A stretch of 64,000 nt of DNA from Paenarthrobacter aurescens TC1 (GCA_000014925.1 CP000474.1:4340001-4404000), one strand, 5' to 3'; positions 51,073 to 59,621 are shown, counted from the stretch's first letter. Notes: generated by a model not told the origin, from the letters alone. Program-made: numbers and translations.

Positions 51073-52446
51073 CTACAAGGCCTTCACGGCCCCCAGCACC
51101 TTGGTTAATGAGTCCTTCGCGTCTCCGAACAGCAGGGTGGTTTGGGGCTCGTACAACAGCTCATTTTCAATGCCCGCAAAACCGGGGCGCATGGAGCGTT
51201 TGAGGAACACCACCTGCCGTGCGTCCGCTACTTCCAGGATGGGCATTCCGTAGATCGGCGATCCCGATGTGGTCTTTGCCGCAGGATTCACAACGTCGTT
51301 GGCACCCACCACGAGTGCGACATCGGTGGTCTTGAACTCGGAATTGATGTCGCCCATTTCCTTTAGCGACTCGTACGGCACGTTGGCTTCTGCCAGGAGT
51401 ACGTTCATATGGCCCGGCATCCGTCCGGCCACAGGATGGATGGCGAAGTCCACCTCAATTCCCCGGGCTTCCAAGGCCAAGGCCAGCTCCGCCGCGGTGT
51501 GCTGCCCCTGGGCGACGGCCAGCCCGTATCCCGGAACGATGATCACACGCTGGGCATAGCCGAGCAGTACCGCTACGTCCTCCGCACTGGAGGAACGCAC
51601 GGGCCGCTCACTCACAGCGGTTGATCCAGCCGTGGATCCACCCTTGAAGGCTCCGAACATGATGCCCGCCACGCTGCGTCCCATCGCGGCAGCCATGGCG
51701 CGGGTAAGGATGGTGCCGGAAGCTCCCACCAGCGTGCCGGCCACCAGCAGGAGGACATTCCCCAGCACCAGCCCGGACGCCGCGACAGCCAAGCCGGTGA
51801 AGGCGTTCAGGAGCGAAATGACAATCGGCACATCAGCGCCGCCCACAGGGAGCACCAACAAGATTCCGGCAACAAGACCCAAAACAAGCAGGACCAGCGC
51901 CAACAGCAACCAGCCATTCAAGATCACCACGATGCCGGCGCCCACGGCGGCCAGCAGCACCACGGCCATCAAGGCGGGCAGTCCAGGGAACGTCACCGGC
52001 CGGGTGGTCATGAGCCCTTGAAGTTTGGCGAAAGTGACACCGGAGCCCGCGAAGGACACCGCACCCACCAGCAACGTGAAGACGATGGCCAAGCGAACCC
52101 ACGGATCTTCCGTATGGGAGAGTTCCAGCAACGCCACAAGCGCCGCAGCACCACCACCCACACCGTTGAAGAGCGCCACGAGCTGCGGCATCTGAGTCAT
52201 TTGCACGCGCCGGGCTACCGGCGCAGCCACACCCGAGCCCACAGCAATGGCCCCGAGGATCCATGGAATGTTGTCCAGCTTCACGGAGACGAACACCGTT
52301 ACCACTGCCAGCAGGGCGCCAAATGCTCCGATCAGATTGCCGCGCCGGGCAGTCCGTGGTGAATTCAAGCCTTTCAGGGCGAGGATGAAGCACGCCGCCG
52401 CCGCGAGGTACAGGAGAGCCGTCCAGGTGGGATTGAGCAGCGTCAT
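51073..52446 (-). CDS. pntB: NAD(P) transhydrogenase, subunit beta
   Basis: A 457-residue subunit with about nine TM helices and a C-terminal NADP(H)-binding dIII domain (VIIVPGYGLAVAQGQHTAAELA and AIHPVAGRMPGHMNVLLAEANVPYE, then DVALVVGANDVVNPAA, GMPILEV and VVFLKRSM). Proton-translocating hydride transfer from NADH to NADP+. It overlaps pntAb by 4 bp. The three-gene form (pntAa, pntAb, pntB) is usual in this group. Confidence 0.95.
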   Translation of the reverse strand: MTLLNPTWTALLYLAAAACFILALKGLNSPRTARRGNLIGAFGALLAVVTVFVSVKLDNIPWILGAIAVGSGVAAPVARRVQMTQMPQLVALFNGVGGGAAALVALLELSHTEDPWVRLAIVFTLLVGAVSFAGSGVTFAKLQGLMTTRPVTFPGLPALMAVVLLAAVGAGIVVILNGWLLLALVLLVLGLVAGILLVLPVGGADVPIVISLLNAFTGLAVAASGLVLGNVLLLVAGTLVGASGTILTRAMAAAMGRSVAGIMFGAFKGGSTAGSTAVSERPVRSSSAEDVAVLLGYAQRVIIVPGYGLAVAQGQHTAAELALALEARGIEVDFAIHPVAGRMPGHMNVLLAEANVPYESLKEMGDINSEFKTTDVALVVGANDVVNPAAKTTSGSPIYGMPILEVADARQVVFLKRSMRPGFAGIENELLYEPQTTLLFGDAKDSLTKVLGAVKAL

Positions 52447-52820
52447 TGCCGGCGCCCCTTATCGACCGGCTCCACGGTGGTGGCGGGCTCCGCGCCTCCG
52501 GAAGCTACGGAACCTCCCGGACCTCCAGCGTTCGACGACGGCCGTTGCCTTCCGCGGAACATCTCCAGCATCCGGTCGGTCACCACGAACCCGCCAACGA
52601 GGTTGGCTGTGGCAAGGACAACGGCCAACAGGGCGACCGCCAGTACCCACGGATCCGCGGCTTGTCCGGCCACGATGATGGCGCCCACCAGGATGATGCC
52701 GTGGATGGCGTTGGCCCCGGACATGAGGGGTGTGTGCAGGGTGCTGGAGACCTTGGAAACCACCTCGAATCCCACGAACACCGCCAGGACCGTGATTGTC
52801 AGCAGGCTCATACCGTCCAT
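52443..52820 (-). CDS. pntAb: NAD(P) transhydrogenase, small membrane alpha subunit
   Basis: A 125-residue subunit with four TM helices: SLLTITVLAVFVGFEVVSKVSSTLHTPLMSGANAIHGIILVGAIIVAG (the STLHTPLMSGANAIHG signature) and VLAVALLAVVLATANLVGGFVVTDRMLEMFRG. A long Pro/Gly-rich tail follows. Overlaps pntAa (1 bp) and pntB (4 bp). Confidence 0.95.
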   Translation of the reverse strand: MDGMSLLTITVLAVFVGFEVVSKVSSTLHTPLMSGANAIHGIILVGAIIVAGQAADPWVLAVALLAVVLATANLVGGFVVTDRMLEMFRGRQRPSSNAGGPGGSVASGGAEPATTVEPVDKGRRQ

Positions 52821-54031
52821 CAGCGCACCTCTTCACTGCCGGATTGGATACCGCTGGCGTGTCCGCTGCCAAACGGCGCAGTCTCCCCTGCGAGCGCCTT
52901 GAGTGCTTCGGCAGTTGGTGCGTGCCGGACTTCCCCGTCATGGGTGAGGCACGTACCGGCAATAACTTCGTCCTCAAAGTCCGGAGCAACCACGCCGTCC
53001 CGCGTCATGAGGCCCAAGAGGTTGGCTACGTTCTTTGCGTACAGGCGTGAGGCGTCAGCGGGCATGGCCGAAGCAGGGTCTTTGATTCCCACCAGCGTCA
53101 CCACGCCCTGGCCGTCGCCTGTAGGGATGGGGATGTCTTGGCCCGGGATGCTACCTTCAACGTTGCCCCCGGATTCGGCTGCCAAGTCCACCACTACAGA
53201 TCCCGGACGCATGCCTTGGACCATCTCCCGGCTGACCAGGAGTGGGGCGCGCCTGCCCGGAACGGCGGCGGTGGTAATCAGGACATCGGCTTGGGCTACG
53301 TGGGGCGTCAAGAGTGCACGCTGCAGGGCGCCCCGGTCGGCGCTGAGTTCCCGGGCGTAGCCGCCGGAGGCCTCGGCGGTTTCGAGGTCCAGTTTGATGA
53401 AGGTGCCTCCCATGGATGCCACCTCGTCGGCCGAGGCGGGACGGATGTCGTTGGCTGAAACCCGGGCTCCGAGCCTTTTGGCGGTTCCGATTGCCTGCAG
53501 ACCAGCCACTCCGGCGCCGAGTACCAGCACGCGGGCGGGCGGGATGGTCCCTGCTGCGGTCATATACAGCGGGAAGAATCGGGGGAGCCGCATGGCCGCC
53601 TCAAGGACGCATCGATACCCCGCCACCAACGCCTGCGACGTGAGCGCATCCATGGACTGGGCGCGCGATATTCGGGGAACCAGTTCAAGGGCAAAGGAGG
53701 TGATGCCACCGGCGGCGAGTGCCCGTACGGTGGGCAACTCGGACGACGGTGACCCTAAGCCGACGGTGACAGAACCGCGGCGGAGCGCTCCCGCCGTCGA
53801 CGGTTCCATGGGACGTACGTGGCAATAGACATCCAGCGATCCGAGAACCAGTGACTGCACCACTGAGGCACCCGCCGCCCGGTAGTCGTCGTCGCTGTGG
53901 CCGGACGCGAGCCCCGCACCGGGCTCGATCTCAACTTCAAGGCCCAACCCCACCAGTTGCTTCACCGTTTCCGGTGTTGCGGCCACACGTCGCTCACCGT
54001 CGAGCGTCTCGCGCGCTATGCCTGCTTTCAC
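52820..54031 (-). CDS. pntAa: NAD(P) transhydrogenase, alpha-1 (NAD-binding) subunit
   Basis: A 403-residue soluble NAD(H) domain. A GTG at 54031 gives VKAGIARETLDGERRVAATPETV, has AAGGGG upstream, and matches where this family starts (MKIGIPRE-like); the ATG at 54073 has no ribosome site. The nucleotide-binding motif GAGVAGLQAIGTAKRLGARVSANDIRP and VDLAAESGGNVEGS are typical. Its stop overlaps pntAb by 1 bp, forming the three-gene pnt operon. Confidence 0.93.
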   Translation of the reverse strand: MKAGIARETLDGERRVAATPETVKQLVGLGLEVEIEPGAGLASGHSDDDYRAAGASVVQSLVLGSLDVYCHVRPMEPSTAGALRRGSVTVGLGSPSSELPTVRALAAGGITSFALELVPRISRAQSMDALTSQALVAGYRCVLEAAMRLPRFFPLYMTAAGTIPPARVLVLGAGVAGLQAIGTAKRLGARVSANDIRPASADEVASMGGTFIKLDLETAEASGGYARELSADRGALQRALLTPHVAQADVLITTAAVPGRRAPLLVSREMVQGMRPGSVVVDLAAESGGNVEGSIPGQDIPIPTGDGQGVVTLVGIKDPASAMPADASRLYAKNVANLLGLMTRDGVVAPDFEDEVIAGTCLTHDGEVRHAPTAEALKALAGETAPFGSGHASGIQSGSEEVR

Positions 54032-54217
54032 CCGCCACCCCTTTTCCGGAACTCTCCAGAACCCAGTTGGCATGAGTCTATGACTGCATAGGGCCGGGCG
54101 GGAGTAGGGGCTGCGCTATGTGCATAAGTCAATTAGTGTCGGTGGAAGCTGGGGGCAACCAGCCACCACACCGTCGACGAGCCGGTTCCGGCCGTGCCGT
54201 CGGAAGGGAACGCCGCT

Positions 54218-54829
54218 ATGGACACTTTCAAAATCGGTTATTTCGTAGGAAGCCTGGCAAGCAATTCCATCAATCGGGTCCTCTCCAAGGCCCTTATCAG
54301 CGTCGCGCCGCCGGAACTCGAGTTCCATGAGATCGCCATCAAGGACCTCCCTTTGTACAGCGCGGACTATGACGCTGACTTCCCGCCGGCGGGCCGGGAA
54401 CTGAAGGATGCCATCGCAGCATCGGACGGGATACTGTTCGTCTCCCCCGAGTACAACCGCTCCATTCCGGGCGCGTTGAAGAACGCCATCGACTGGGGTT
54501 CGCGGCCGTGGGGCACCAATTCATTCGCGCGCAAGCCCACCGGAATCATCGGCGCTTCGCCGGGCGGCATTGGAACGGCCGTGATGCAGTCGTCCATGCG
54601 CAGCGTTTTGAGCTTCCTGGACGCACCGCAATTGAACGCGCCTGAGGCTTACATCCGCTTCGTCGCAGACGCGTACGACGACGACGGTTCAGTTAAGGAC
54701 GAAGGAACCGCCGGGCTGTTGCGGCACTACATGGAGGAGTACAGCGCGTTCGTTCAGCGTGTCCTCGCTGCCAACGCACCTGGCCACATTGGTGATCCGG
54801 AACCGGATTCAGCCAAGCTCACGCGGTAA
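54218..54829 (+). CDS. NADPH-dependent FMN reductase family protein
   Basis: A 203-residue flavodoxin-like reductase. ATG 54218 with GAAGGGA upstream. FMN-binding motifs: IGYFVGSLASNSINRVLSKAL and VSPEYNRSIPGALKNAIDWGSRP; TGIIGASPGGIGTAVMQSSMRSVLSFLDA supplies the second loop. Such enzymes supply reduced flavin or reduce quinones and azo compounds. Divergent from pntAa. Confidence 0.88.
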   Translation: MDTFKIGYFVGSLASNSINRVLSKALISVAPPELEFHEIAIKDLPLYSADYDADFPPAGRELKDAIAASDGILFVSPEYNRSIPGALKNAIDWGSRPWGTNSFARKPTGIIGASPGGIGTAVMQSSMRSVLSFLDAPQLNAPEAYIRFVADAYDDDGSVKDEGTAGLLRHYMEEYSAFVQRVLAANAPGHIGDPEPDSAKLTR

Positions 54830-54896
54830 CGCCAGGCGGGTGCCGCCCGCGACGCCTCCGGGCGTCACCCGCCAAAAGCATCCACAGTTACGGTTT

Positions 54897-54912
54897 AGTC
54901 AGTATGCTTACT
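54897..54912. promoter_or_regulatory. AGTCAG-N4-CTTACT palindrome before the exported-protein gene
   Basis: AGTCAGTATGCTTACT differs from the perfect element at 59606 only in one base of the left half-site and one of the spacer. It lies 36 bp upstream of ATG 54948. Confidence 0.55.
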
Positions 54913-54947
54913 ACACGAGAAATCATGCTAGTAACCCAGGAGGAACC

Positions 54948-55331
54948 ATGCTTCGCAGATTAGCCGTGACCACCCTTGCCGTGGCACTTTTCGCCGGGTC
55001 CATGCTTTCCACTACCGTTGCAGCCAACGCAGGAGTCGGCGCGCTGGGTAGCGTAGCCGCCACCACAACCCCGGCGCCCGAGCCGAGCAACCCCTCCGGG
55101 CCATCCACGGCGACACCCACGGCGGAGCCCACCACCGACGTCTCGAACCCCGCCGGCACCGGGCCCGCCAACCCGGGCACAAGCGAAAGCGAACAGCAGG
55201 AGCAGACGCGCACTGATGTGGTGCCGTGGATTCTGGCGGCCGTTGCCGCGGCCATCATCATCGTGTTGATCATATGGACTTTGCGGAACCGGCGCGGACG
55301 GGACAAGGGAATCAGCGACGAGCCGCGCTAG
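54948..55331 (+). CDS. Small exported, membrane-anchored Pro/Thr-rich protein
   Basis: A 127-residue protein with AGGAGG before ATG 54948. Signal peptide about 1-28 (LRRLAVTTLAVALFAGSMLSTTVAANAG), an unstructured Pro/Thr/Ser-rich stretch (about 40-85), and a C-terminal TM helix (about 95-115: VVPWILAAVAAAIIIVLIIW) followed by a basic/acidic tail. No LPXTG motif. I do not recognise a family. One of the genes preceded by the recurring palindrome; a wall-membrane linker is a guess. Confidence 0.7.
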   Translation: MLRRLAVTTLAVALFAGSMLSTTVAANAGVGALGSVAATTTPAPEPSNPSGPSTATPTAEPTTDVSNPAGTGPANPGTSESEQQEQTRTDVVPWILAAVAAAIIIVLIIWTLRNRRGRDKGISDEPR

Positions 55332-55354
55332 GCGCAGGCAACCGCCCCAGGGCC

Positions 55355-56059
55355 TTAGTCGTCCAGCGAACCAGCCATCAACGTGCCGATCGCGCTGCTT
55401 TCCAAGTGCTCCAGCAGGTGCCGCGGATTGTCGTAGACCTCCACGGCACCGGCCTCGCGCAGTTCGGCCTCGCTGATGCCACCGCAGGTCAGGGCGATGA
55501 CGGGAACACCGATAGCCGCGCCGGCCTTCACATCCCATACGGCGTCGCCAACGAACACCACGTCCTTTGGGCTAAGACCAAGCTTGTCCAGGCACGCCTC
55601 CAGAATGTCCGGGGCAGGCTTGCTCTCTTTGGCATCGTTGGAGCTGGTCCACGCATCAATGGAGGATCCGGCGTCGAGAAGATGCCTGCTCACTTCCAGG
55701 TCGCGTTCCTGAGCTGACGACGCCAAGCCCACGGCCAACCCGGCATCCGAGCACGCGGCCAGCAGGTCCCTAACGGAGTCGAAAGTCCGCAGCGTGGGCC
55801 AGAAGGTGGAGAAGACAGCACTATGCGCCGATTTCAGGTCCTCCAACATGCCCCTGGGGCAATCCGGAACCAGGCTTTGGATCAGCCGGTCGCCTCCCAT
55901 GCCCACGCGCCGGTGGATGGCCGACATTTCGATGTCCAACCCTTCACGTCGGAACGCTTGCCACCACGCCATGGCGTGGAAATAGCTTGAGTCAATCAGT
56001 GTTCCGTCCACATCAAAGAGGACTCCGCGTTTCTTTCCCGACGTCGAGTCAGCTTCCAC
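55355..56059 (-). CDS. HAD-superfamily hydrolase (phosphoglycolate phosphatase-like)
   Basis: A 234-residue HAD enzyme with a GTG start at 56059 (GAAGG upstream). Motif I GVLFDVDGTLIDSS, motif II LASSAQ, motif III KPAPDI, motif IV FVGDAVWDVKAG. Cap between motif I and II. Likely phosphatase for a small phosphorylated metabolite. The start overlaps the upstream small gene by 11 bp. Confidence 0.85.
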   Translation of the reverse strand: MEADSTSGKKRGVLFDVDGTLIDSSYFHAMAWWQAFRREGLDIEMSAIHRRVGMGGDRLIQSLVPDCPRGMLEDLKSAHSAVFSTFWPTLRTFDSVRDLLAACSDAGLAVGLASSAQERDLEVSRHLLDAGSSIDAWTSSNDAKESKPAPDILEACLDKLGLSPKDVVFVGDAVWDVKAGAAIGVPVIALTCGGISEAELREAGAVEVYDNPRHLLEHLESSAIGTLMAGSLDD

Positions 56060-56330
56060 AATTAACCACCTTCGATTGAGTCCGTGCACCCTGCTCCGCG
56101 AGCGCAGAGTCGATGACGGGTTCCTCCAACATCAGGACGGCGTAGCGCTCGGCAGAGCTCGTGCGAAGAAGTCCCGTCCCCGCCACTTCCCGGATCGCCG
56201 CGACCCCTTCAACAGCCTCGTCCACGGAGGAATAGCGCTTGGACAGCCCCATGAGGCAATCCTCGCCGTCCACCATTAGAATTCGACATCCCCCATCGGG
56301 GGTTTCAACCAGCTCCAAATGCCCGGCCAT
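56049..56330 (-). CDS. Small DUF1508-like protein
   Basis: A 93-residue protein, GGAGG before ATG 56330. It reads AGHLELVETPDGGCRILMVDGEDCLMGLSKRYSSVDEAVEGVAAIREVAG, a pattern like the DUF1508 (YegP-type) fold in which a beta-hairpin is followed by a SSxxEAxxGIxxV helix. That assignment is tentative. It overlaps the HAD gene and lies just downstream of a palindrome of the recurring class. Confidence 0.6.
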   Translation of the reverse strand: MAGHLELVETPDGGCRILMVDGEDCLMGLSKRYSSVDEAVEGVAAIREVAGTGLLRTSSAERYAVLMLEEPVIDSALAEQGARTQSKVVNCGS

Positions 56331-56363
56331 GCAAACCTCCTCGTCGTCAGCGACACACCGCAT

Positions 56364-56379
56364 AGTAAGACTCCTTAGT
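56364..56379. promoter_or_regulatory. AGTAAG-N4-CTTAGT palindrome in divergent region
   Basis: AGTAAGACTCCTTAGT, 34 bp before the - strand gene start (56330) and 67 bp before the + strand gene (56446). The right half-site has the same variant (CTTAGT) as at 939-954. Confidence 0.55.
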
Positions 56380-56445
56380 ATAAGCCGGGACGGAATATTG
56401 CGTAACGCGGGAAATAGGCGTCTGCAACTTCTTGTTGGCGCAGAT

Positions 56446-57087
56446 ATGACAACAATCGGAATCATCGGTGCAGGACACATTGGCGGCCAGGTTGCCCGCA
56501 AGGCAGTAGAACTTGGCTATGACGTCGTGATCAGTAACTCACGGGGTCCCGAAACCCTCGGCGAGCTCGTAGCGGAACTGGGACCGCGGGCAAGGGCCGC
56601 GACGGCAGCTGAAGCAGCAGCGGCAGGCGATTTCGCCGTCGTGACCGTTCCCCTGAAGAACTATCAAGACATTCCCGTTGAACCGCTCGAGGACAAGATC
56701 GTCATCGACACCAACAACTACTACTGGGAGCGCGACGGCCGCATCCCGGAGCTGGAAAACGGTGAAGCCACCACCTCCGGCCTCCTCCAAAAGCACCTCC
56801 CCACATCCAAGGTGGCTAAGGGCTTCAACCACATTTTCGCCAAGGACATCACTACCGACGGTACGCCCGCAGGGTCGCCGAACCGACGGGCGCTGGCCAC
56901 CTCAAGCGATTTCCCCGAAGCCGCCGAGCTCGTCACCAAGCTCTACGACGAGTTCGGTTTCGACACCGTCAACGTCGGCCCGCTGGAGGAGAGCTGGCGC
57001 GTTGAGCGCGACCGGCCCGCCTACGTCATCCGGCAAAACGCTGACGAACTCCGCGAAAACCTCGCCAAAGCGACCCGCACCATCTAA
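56446..57087 (+). CDS. NADPH-dependent F420 reductase-like dinucleotide-binding protein
   Basis: A 213-residue Rossmann protein: TTIGIIGAGHIGGQVARKAVELGYDVVISNSRGPETL at the N-terminus, then FAVVTVPLKNYQDIP and VIDTNNYYWERDG, and LPTSKVAKGFNHIFAKDIT. The family contains coenzyme F420 reductases and related NADP-linked proteins; the F420 role is not proven. The ribosome site is weak. A terminator follows at 57103. Confidence 0.82.
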   Translation: MTTIGIIGAGHIGGQVARKAVELGYDVVISNSRGPETLGELVAELGPRARAATAAEAAAAGDFAVVTVPLKNYQDIPVEPLEDKIVIDTNNYYWERDGRIPELENGEATTSGLLQKHLPTSKVAKGFNHIFAKDITTDGTPAGSPNRRALATSSDFPEAAELVTKLYDEFGFDTVNVGPLEESWRVERDRPAYVIRQNADELRENLAKATRTI

Positions 57088-57102
57088 CACGCAACGCACG
57101 AC

Positions 57103-57140
57103 GGCGGGAAGGCGGCTTTCGCTTTCCCGCCGCCTTTATT
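57103..57140 (+). terminator. Terminator after the F420-reductase-like gene
   Basis: GGCGGGAA (57103-57110) pairs with TTCCCGCC (57124-57131); the run GCCTTTATTT follows. The loop can also form an alternative AGGCGG/CCGCCT pair. Confidence 0.75.
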
Positions 57141-57171
57141 TGGGCTGCTGTTTCGGGGCTCCTGAGAAATT

Positions 57172-57297
57172 TGGATTGAAATCGTGTCACGAACCGGGTC
57201 CGGCAACCACTCTATGGATGGCTGCCTCCTCGGGCGCCCGGCGCATCGGGCAGCCGGGGAGGCAGCTTTGTCCTTCAAAGCAAGCTATCCAAAGGAG
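57172..57297 (+). promoter_or_regulatory. Structured leader upstream of the VOC protein
   Basis: A perfect 9-bp stem GCTGCCTCC/GGAGGCAGC (57221-57229, 57258-57266) closes an inner GC-rich hairpin, then TTTG. Just before it, CCGGGTCCGGCAACC resembles the CCGGCAACC element of SAM riboswitches, but the other conserved parts are not recognisable. Could be an unrecognised cis-regulatory RNA or an attenuator. Confidence 0.4.
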
Positions 57298-57301
57298 CCC
57301 C

Positions 57302-58099
57302 ATGTCCACCAAAATCTCAAGCTGGCCCGCGGCCACACCCATGTGGGTGGATCTCGGCGTCAACGATCTGCCGGCAGCCAGGTCCTACTACGCGGAGCTC
57401 TTCGGCTGGGAGTACGTCTCCGGCGGCGAGGGCTCCGGCGACTACCTCTTGGCGCACGTTGACGGACGCGCTGTCGCGGGAGTTGGCCCCAAGCAGGATC
57501 CGGGCATGGCTACTGTTTGGACCACATACCTGGCTACCGACGATGTCGATGTGACCGCCAAGAAGGTAATCGCCAATGGAGGACAGCTGATTGCGCCCCC
57601 GTTTGACGTGCTGGACTCCGGTCGGATGGCGTTGGCCATGGACAGCGTGGGCGCGGTCTTCGGCCTCTGGCAGGCCGGAACCCATATCGGGGCCGAACGT
57701 GTCAACGAGCACGGCGCACTCTGCTGGAACGAGCTCCACACCCGCGACTACGCCTCGGCCCAGGCTTTCTACTCCAAAGTTTTCGACGCCAGCTACCAGG
57801 ACATCAGCGGGGACGATTTCACCTACTCCACGTTCAAGCGTCCATCGGACGGCCGGGAAGTGGGCGGAGTCCACCACGACACGGACATGCCGGAAGGTCT
57901 GCCGAACTACTGGCTGGCCTGGTTCGCCAGCGACGACGTTGATGGAACCGCAGAAAAGGCCCTGGAGCTGGGTTCCTCCCTGCTGGCACCTGTCATGGAC
58001 AGTCCGTTCGGACGCATGGCAATCGTGCAAGGGCCACAAGGTGAAACGTTCGGCATCATCGACACGCCACCCACTGGCGATCAGTCCGCCAGCGAGTAG
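57302..58099 (+). CDS. Two-domain VOC-family protein
   Basis: A 265-residue tandem glyoxalase-fold protein. ATG 57302 has AAAGGAG. Domain 1 (about 12-125): PMWVDLGVNDLPAARSYYAELFGWEY and MALAMDSVGAVFGLWQAGTH. Domain 2 (about 135-260): LCWNELHTRDYASAQAFYSKVFDASYQD and MAIVQGPQGETFGIID. Similar to actinobacterial CFP30-like proteins. Function unassigned. Stop abuts the paaX stop. Confidence 0.85.
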   Translation: MSTKISSWPAATPMWVDLGVNDLPAARSYYAELFGWEYVSGGEGSGDYLLAHVDGRAVAGVGPKQDPGMATVWTTYLATDDVDVTAKKVIANGGQLIAPPFDVLDSGRMALAMDSVGAVFGLWQAGTHIGAERVNEHGALCWNELHTRDYASAQAFYSKVFDASYQDISGDDFTYSTFKRPSDGREVGGVHHDTDMPEGLPNYWLAWFASDDVDGTAEKALELGSSLLAPVMDSPFGRMAIVQGPQGETFGIIDTPPTGDQSASE

Positions 58100-58984
58100 T
58101 CAGGCGGCAGCCGGGTTCAGGGCCTCAGCGATGACCTCGTGCGCGTGCGCCGCCGCAAGGGGTGCCGCCAAGCGATGTACTGCCTGGAACGTCCTGCGAA
58201 CCGCCGGTCCATGCCACTCGGGCGGAAGGTAATCGGCGGGCAAGTTGGGGTCCCGATACGGGAACTTGCGCCACATGGTGAGCATCGGAATGTAATAGCG
58301 GAAAGCGTCGCGCCGCAACTCTTCGGTGGATTCAGCAACGGCGACCTCCGGATCGTCCCCAACGCGTTCGGCCCACTGCTGTTCAGCGCCGTCGTAGAGC
58401 TCAAGGAACTCGGTGAACTGGTCATCGAGTTCCTTGAGGTCCCACCATTCGGAGATCTTGGGACGCATGGGTCCGTCAAAGACGTAGTCACTCCGGAAAA
58501 GATCCACGAACTCGATCAGGTCGCTCGCGGTGAGGCGTTCCCGGGCTTGCTCCAGCTTGTGCGCGGGTGCGATCCACACTCCGTTGGCCACGGAACCGAA
58601 ACCAAGCCCCAGCAGCGCGGACCGCAGCTGGTGCCTGCGGTTCCGCATGGACTCCGGCACCGAGAATACTGCCAGCACCCAGGTGTCTACCGGCGCAGGC
58701 TGCTCCGGCGCGAAGATCCGCCGGTCCCCTTCACGGAACACGTCGCTGACGGACTCCGAAATCTTGTACTTGGCGATCCCGCCCTCGCGGACGCTCTTCA
58801 GAACGCCCTTGGACTTGAGCCTGGAGACCGACGACCTCACTCCCGGAGCATCGTAGCCGAGCGAACCCAGCATGGAGATCAGCGCAGAGACCGGCAATGC
58901 GTCACCGGCGTTCCGGCCGTAGAGACCGAAAATCGTGACGAGCAGCTGCTGGTGGCGCACCGGGGGTGCCGGAACGGCGAACAT
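58100..58984 (-). CDS. PaaX-family transcriptional regulator
   Basis: A 294-residue regulator with N-terminal winged HTH (QQLLVTIFGLYGRNAGDALPVSALISMLGSLGYDAPGVRSSVSRLKSKGVL) and C-terminal PaaX domains (WVLAVFSVPESMRNRRHQLRSALLGLGFGSVANGVWIAP, FRYYIPMLTMWRKFPYRDPNLPADYLPPEWHG). PaaX regulators respond to aryl-CoA thioesters such as phenylacetyl-CoA. No paa genes are nearby; the only aryl-CoA operon in the window is that at 60265-64000. Confidence 0.9.
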   Translation of the reverse strand: MFAVPAPPVRHQQLLVTIFGLYGRNAGDALPVSALISMLGSLGYDAPGVRSSVSRLKSKGVLKSVREGGIAKYKISESVSDVFREGDRRIFAPEQPAPVDTWVLAVFSVPESMRNRRHQLRSALLGLGFGSVANGVWIAPAHKLEQARERLTASDLIEFVDLFRSDYVFDGPMRPKISEWWDLKELDDQFTEFLELYDGAEQQWAERVGDDPEVAVAESTEELRRDAFRYYIPMLTMWRKFPYRDPNLPADYLPPEWHGPAVRRTFQAVHRLAAPLAAAHAHEVIAEALNPAAA

Positions 58985-59137
58985 CTAAAGGCCCTCATTT
59001 CCGCGCCGGAGTTCCGGCGCCAGTCCAGTTCATCATAGGTGCGGGACTGTCCGCCGAGTTGGCAGTCAATGCCAATGTTCCAGCGCGACATTGCCATTAC
59101 CTGGTATGTCGCGGGACGCGTGCCTTGTCCGCGAGGG

Positions 59138-59518
59138 TCAGCCCAGCGAAAGAAGCAGGAAGAGGACGGCGAGAACCAGCGCCACGGGCGTCATGACCAA
59201 GCGTTCGGGCTTGCTGCGGGAGATCGCATTCATGCCGACACCCAGGGTGAAGTAGGCGGTAAGTACCCACATGAAGACGTCGGTGAAGGGCTGGCTGATC
59301 AACGCGGGGACCAGCCCGGCCTTGGCCAACGCCGTGTAGCCGAAGGGCACGTAAAGCAGGATGGAGACGATGCTGCCGATCCTCAGCTTCCGCGGCAGGA
59401 CCTCGTGCTGGCCACCCCAAGCGAACCGCCCGATGGGCGCACCGGCCACCAGTGCCAATTGGAAGATCGCAAGTAGGCCAAGAATTATGCACGCGAGAAT
59501 CGCGTAGAGCTGCTCCAC
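59138..59518 (-). CDS. Small four-helix membrane protein
   Basis: A 126-residue hydrophobic protein with segments about 5-27, 47-65, 80-97 and 107-125: ILACIILGLLAIFQLALVAGAPIGRFAWGGQHEVLP is characteristic of a group of short bacterial membrane proteins of unknown function. It is followed only by intergenic DNA; no partner visible. Confidence 0.7.
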   Translation of the reverse strand: MEQLYAILACIILGLLAIFQLALVAGAPIGRFAWGGQHEVLPRKLRIGSIVSILLYVPFGYTALAKAGLVPALISQPFTDVFMWVLTAYFTLGVGMNAISRSKPERLVMTPVALVLAVLFLLLSLG

Positions 59519-59605
59519 CGGCTAAGCGTAACCGCCGGGCGCTCGCGCCACCGGTGAACCAGAGCATGAACGTGAAACGAAAGACCGGCGAGCTGGCCGC
59601 GCCTT

Positions 59606-59621
59606 AGTAAGCATGCTTACT
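59606..59621. promoter_or_regulatory. Perfect palindrome AGTAAGCATGCTTACT
   Basis: Perfect 16-bp palindrome, extendable to 18 (T...A). It lies 81 bp before ATG 59702, next to TATAGAT, which could be a -10 element. This is the reference copy of the recurring element in the window. Confidence 0.6.

Noticed and set aside
56678..58099. Single 473-codon frame spanning the F420-reductase-like and VOC genes
   Set aside because: The first part is out of frame with the reductase; only the last 265 residues are real and begin at the AAAGGAG-preceded ATG at 57302.
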